Shown here piece by piece: positions 62,466 to 64,000 of a stretch of DNA of 64,000 nucleotides. This DNA is from an uncultured Gellertiella sp. Its GTDB lineage: Bacteria; Pseudomonadota; Alphaproteobacteria; Rhizobiales; Rhizobiaceae. The DNA is taken from the NCBI RefSeq assembly GCF_963457605.1, contig NZ_OY735139.1, forward strand, positions 248,001 through 312,000, in the 5' to 3' direction. The stretch's first letter is position 1; the number at the start of each line of letters is the position of its first letter. Below the pieces are notes generated by a model that was given only the letters and a program-made list of their open reading frames with translations, was not told the origin of the DNA and did not search any database. The position numbers and the translations under genes are program-made.

Positions 62466-63887
62466 ATGACAAATTGGCTTCCCGACCTCTCGACCGGCAC
62501 CGGCCCGCTCTATGTCCGACTCGCCAACCAGATCGAAGCGGCGATTGATGACGGGCAGTTGCCGCCGGGCACCAAGCTTCCGCCGCAACGCAATATCGCC
62601 TTCGATCTCGGCCTGACGGTGGGAACGATCAGCCGCGCCTATGCGCTGGTCCATGAACGGGGCCTTGTTTCCGGCGAGGTCGGACGCGGCACCTATGTGC
62701 TGGACCGCAGCCAGCGCGAGCCCGGCCGCGAGACCGATCCGGTCAGCATCGCGCTGGCGGGAACCCGCATTCAGAATGCCGAGCCGGACAAGTTGCGCTT
62801 CGACAGCGCATCCGCGCCCGATGTCGGCCAGGCCGCCGTGATTGCCGAGATCACCAATGCGGTGATCCGCAGCCACCCCTGGGAAATCGCCAGCTATACC
62901 CGCAATTTTCCGGCCTCCTGGTCGGAAGCGGGCGCGCGCTGGCTGGGTCGCGCCGGTTTCAGGCCGCAGACCGATTGCATCGTGCCGACCATCGGTGCCC
63001 ATGCGGCTGTGGTGGCGATCCTGTCGGTGGTCACCGTGCCCGGCGACCGGGTGGCCTTCGAACCCCTCACCTATTCGCAGATCAGCCGGGCTGCAGGCCT
63101 GACGGGTCGCCGCTGCGTGATGGTGGAAAGCGATGAGGACGGGCTGATCCCGGAAGAATTCGAGCGGGTCTGCGCCCAGCAGCATCCGAAACTGCTGTTC
63201 CTGATGCCGAATGTGCAGAACCCGACGCTGACCATGCTGCCCGAGAGCCGCAGGCGCGAGATTGCCGAGATCGCCCGACGCCACGGGGTCTGGATCATCG
63301 AGGACGATCTCTATGGATCGCTGGTCGCCGATCCCCCGCCGCCGATGTCAGCCTTTGCGCCGGAGCGGACCTTTCTGGTCAGCGGCCTGTCGAAATCGGT
63401 GGCGGCAGGCGTGCGCGGCGGCTGGGTTTCCTGCCCGCCACTCTATGCGCCCCGGGTGCGGATTGCCCACAAGATGATGACCGGCGGCCTGCCCTTCCTG
63501 CTGGCCGAGGTCACCGCACGGCTGGTGCTGTCGGGCGAGGCCGGGCGGTTGATGGGGCTCACCATCACGGAACTCACCGCCCGCGAACGGATGGCACGCC
63601 TCGCCTTTGCCGGGATCGATTTCCAGTCCCGCCCCGGCGTGCCCTTCCTCTGGATGAAATTGCCGGAACCCTGGCTCTCCGGCACTTTCAAGAAGGCCGC
63701 GCAGGAAGACAATATCCTGATCGACGACGAGGACGAGTTCAAATCCGGTCGCTGCGGCAGTGCGCATCCGCATGTCCGGATCAGCTTTTCGACCCCCACC
63801 AGCCGGGATGTGGTGCAGCGCGGCTTTGCAAAACTCGCCTGCCTGCTGGAAACCGGCCGCACCGGCTATGACCGGCTGGCCGGATAG
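62466..63887 (+). CDS. MocR-type GntR regulator with aminotransferase domain
   Basis: A 473-residue two-domain regulator. An N-terminal GntR winged helix (about 8-78, GPLYVRLANQIEAAIDDGQL, then AYALVHERGLVSGEVGRGTY) is followed by a fold-type I aminotransferase-like domain (about 105-465). The PLP lysine segment is VSGLSKSVAAGVRGGW, the cofactor aspartate is in IIEDDLYG, and the PLP arginine in HVRISF. MocR proteins bind PLP or an amino-acid adduct and control neighbouring, often divergent, genes. The start at 62466 (MTNWLPDLSTG) lies about 80 bp from the DUF1127 start. Confidence 0.92.
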   Translation: MTNWLPDLSTGTGPLYVRLANQIEAAIDDGQLPPGTKLPPQRNIAFDLGLTVGTISRAYALVHERGLVSGEVGRGTYVLDRSQREPGRETDPVSIALAGTRIQNAEPDKLRFDSASAPDVGQAAVIAEITNAVIRSHPWEIASYTRNFPASWSEAGARWLGRAGFRPQTDCIVPTIGAHAAVVAILSVVTVPGDRVAFEPLTYSQISRAAGLTGRRCVMVESDEDGLIPEEFERVCAQQHPKLLFLMPNVQNPTLTMLPESRRREIAEIARRHGVWIIEDDLYGSLVADPPPPMSAFAPERTFLVSGLSKSVAAGVRGGWVSCPPLYAPRVRIAHKMMTGGLPFLLAEVTARLVLSGEAGRLMGLTITELTARERMARLAFAGIDFQSRPGVPFLWMKLPEPWLSGTFKKAAQEDNILIDDEDEFKSGRCGSAHPHVRISFSTPTSRDVVQRGFAKLACLLETGRTGYDRLAG

Positions 63888-64000
63888 GGGGGCAGCCACC
63901 TCCCCGGTTGAAAAACCCTGTAGTTCTAACCCATCCGTATTGCTTCGTTTGAAAACACCAGTGCGAATTTTCGCTTCTGCAAAATCAGGGGTTGTCATTC
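63888..64000. other. Terminal intergenic segment
   Basis: The last 113 bp contain no supported gene, terminator or repeat. The sequence becomes AT-richer towards the end (about 63910-64000) and may be the promoter region of a gene beyond the window. Confidence 0.4.

Overview
The window is a GC-rich chromosomal segment from an alphaproteobacterium of the order Hyphomicrobiales, most likely Rhizobiaceae (Rhizobium/Agrobacterium relatives). This rests on gene content read from the sequence: the F1-ATPase assembly chaperone ATP12 and the F1-ATPase zeta inhibitor (DUF1476), purC-purS-purQ with a free-standing PurS, a long suf operon with a candidate Irr iron-control element, a tandem glycine riboswitch before gcvTHP, a DUF1127 protein divergent from a MocR regulator, and several rhizobial families of unknown function. 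Coding density is high and most intergenic gaps are short. I see no rRNA, CRISPR array, insertion sequence or integrase.

Layout. 1-6.4 kb: the 5' part of sdaA, two membrane proteins, a 275-bp palindromic intergenic element, a MerR regulator with a LiuR-like operator, mgtE, a peptide-deformylase-like protein that has lost two metal ligands, and lipB. 6.6-10.1 kb: tRNA-Leu(GAG) with a terminator, then a less conserved stretch with a STAND-like ATPase carrying a nuclease-like tail, an XRE regulator and an unrecognised protein. 10.2-18.3 kb: an SRPBCC/site-2-protease fusion, the glutathione-dependent formaldehyde pathway (adhC, gfa, fghA, with a yaiI homologue between), a guanidinium-exporter-type SMR protein, then crcB, an RluA-family synthase, a HAD phosphatase and ATP12 on the minus strand. 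18.5-23.7 kb: a small ORF with its own terminator, the glycine riboswitch and gcvT-gcvH-gcvP.

24.4-33.7 kb: the suf operon on the minus strand, in transcription order nifS/iscS-like desulfurase, sufB, [ATPase + TOPRIM-like gene pair], sufC, sufD, sufS, sufT, sufA. The two bracketed genes do not belong to Fe-S assembly. They overlap by 4 bp, look lower in GC and sit exactly between sufB and sufC. They resemble two-gene ATPase/TOPRIM antiphage modules and are the most interesting feature here. A near-consensus Irr box lies upstream of the operon.

33.7-46.4 kb: a mixture of housekeeping genes (alpha/beta hydrolase, anmK, an orphan Flp pilin with a GTG start, tyrS, a giant AsmA/DUF3971 protein, bcp, a DUF455 protein, an M23 peptidase, an RhlE-type helicase, a Nudix hydrolase and a TfoX-like protein). 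46.4-51.4 kb: an overlapping minus-strand operon for maturation of molybdenum hydroxylases (MoxR ATPase, CoxE-type VWA protein, split XdhC, MoeA/MobA-like fusion) with no hydroxylase structural gene in view. 51.4-64 kb: a flavin reductase, a periplasmic binding protein, rpe, purB, a PAS-PAS-GGDEF-EAL protein, the zeta inhibitor, purC-purS-orf-purQ, a lipoprotein, DUF1127 and a MocR regulator.

All calls come from reading translations and motifs by eye; no database search was run. Start codons were adjusted where ribosome binding sites or family-typical N-termini argued for it.
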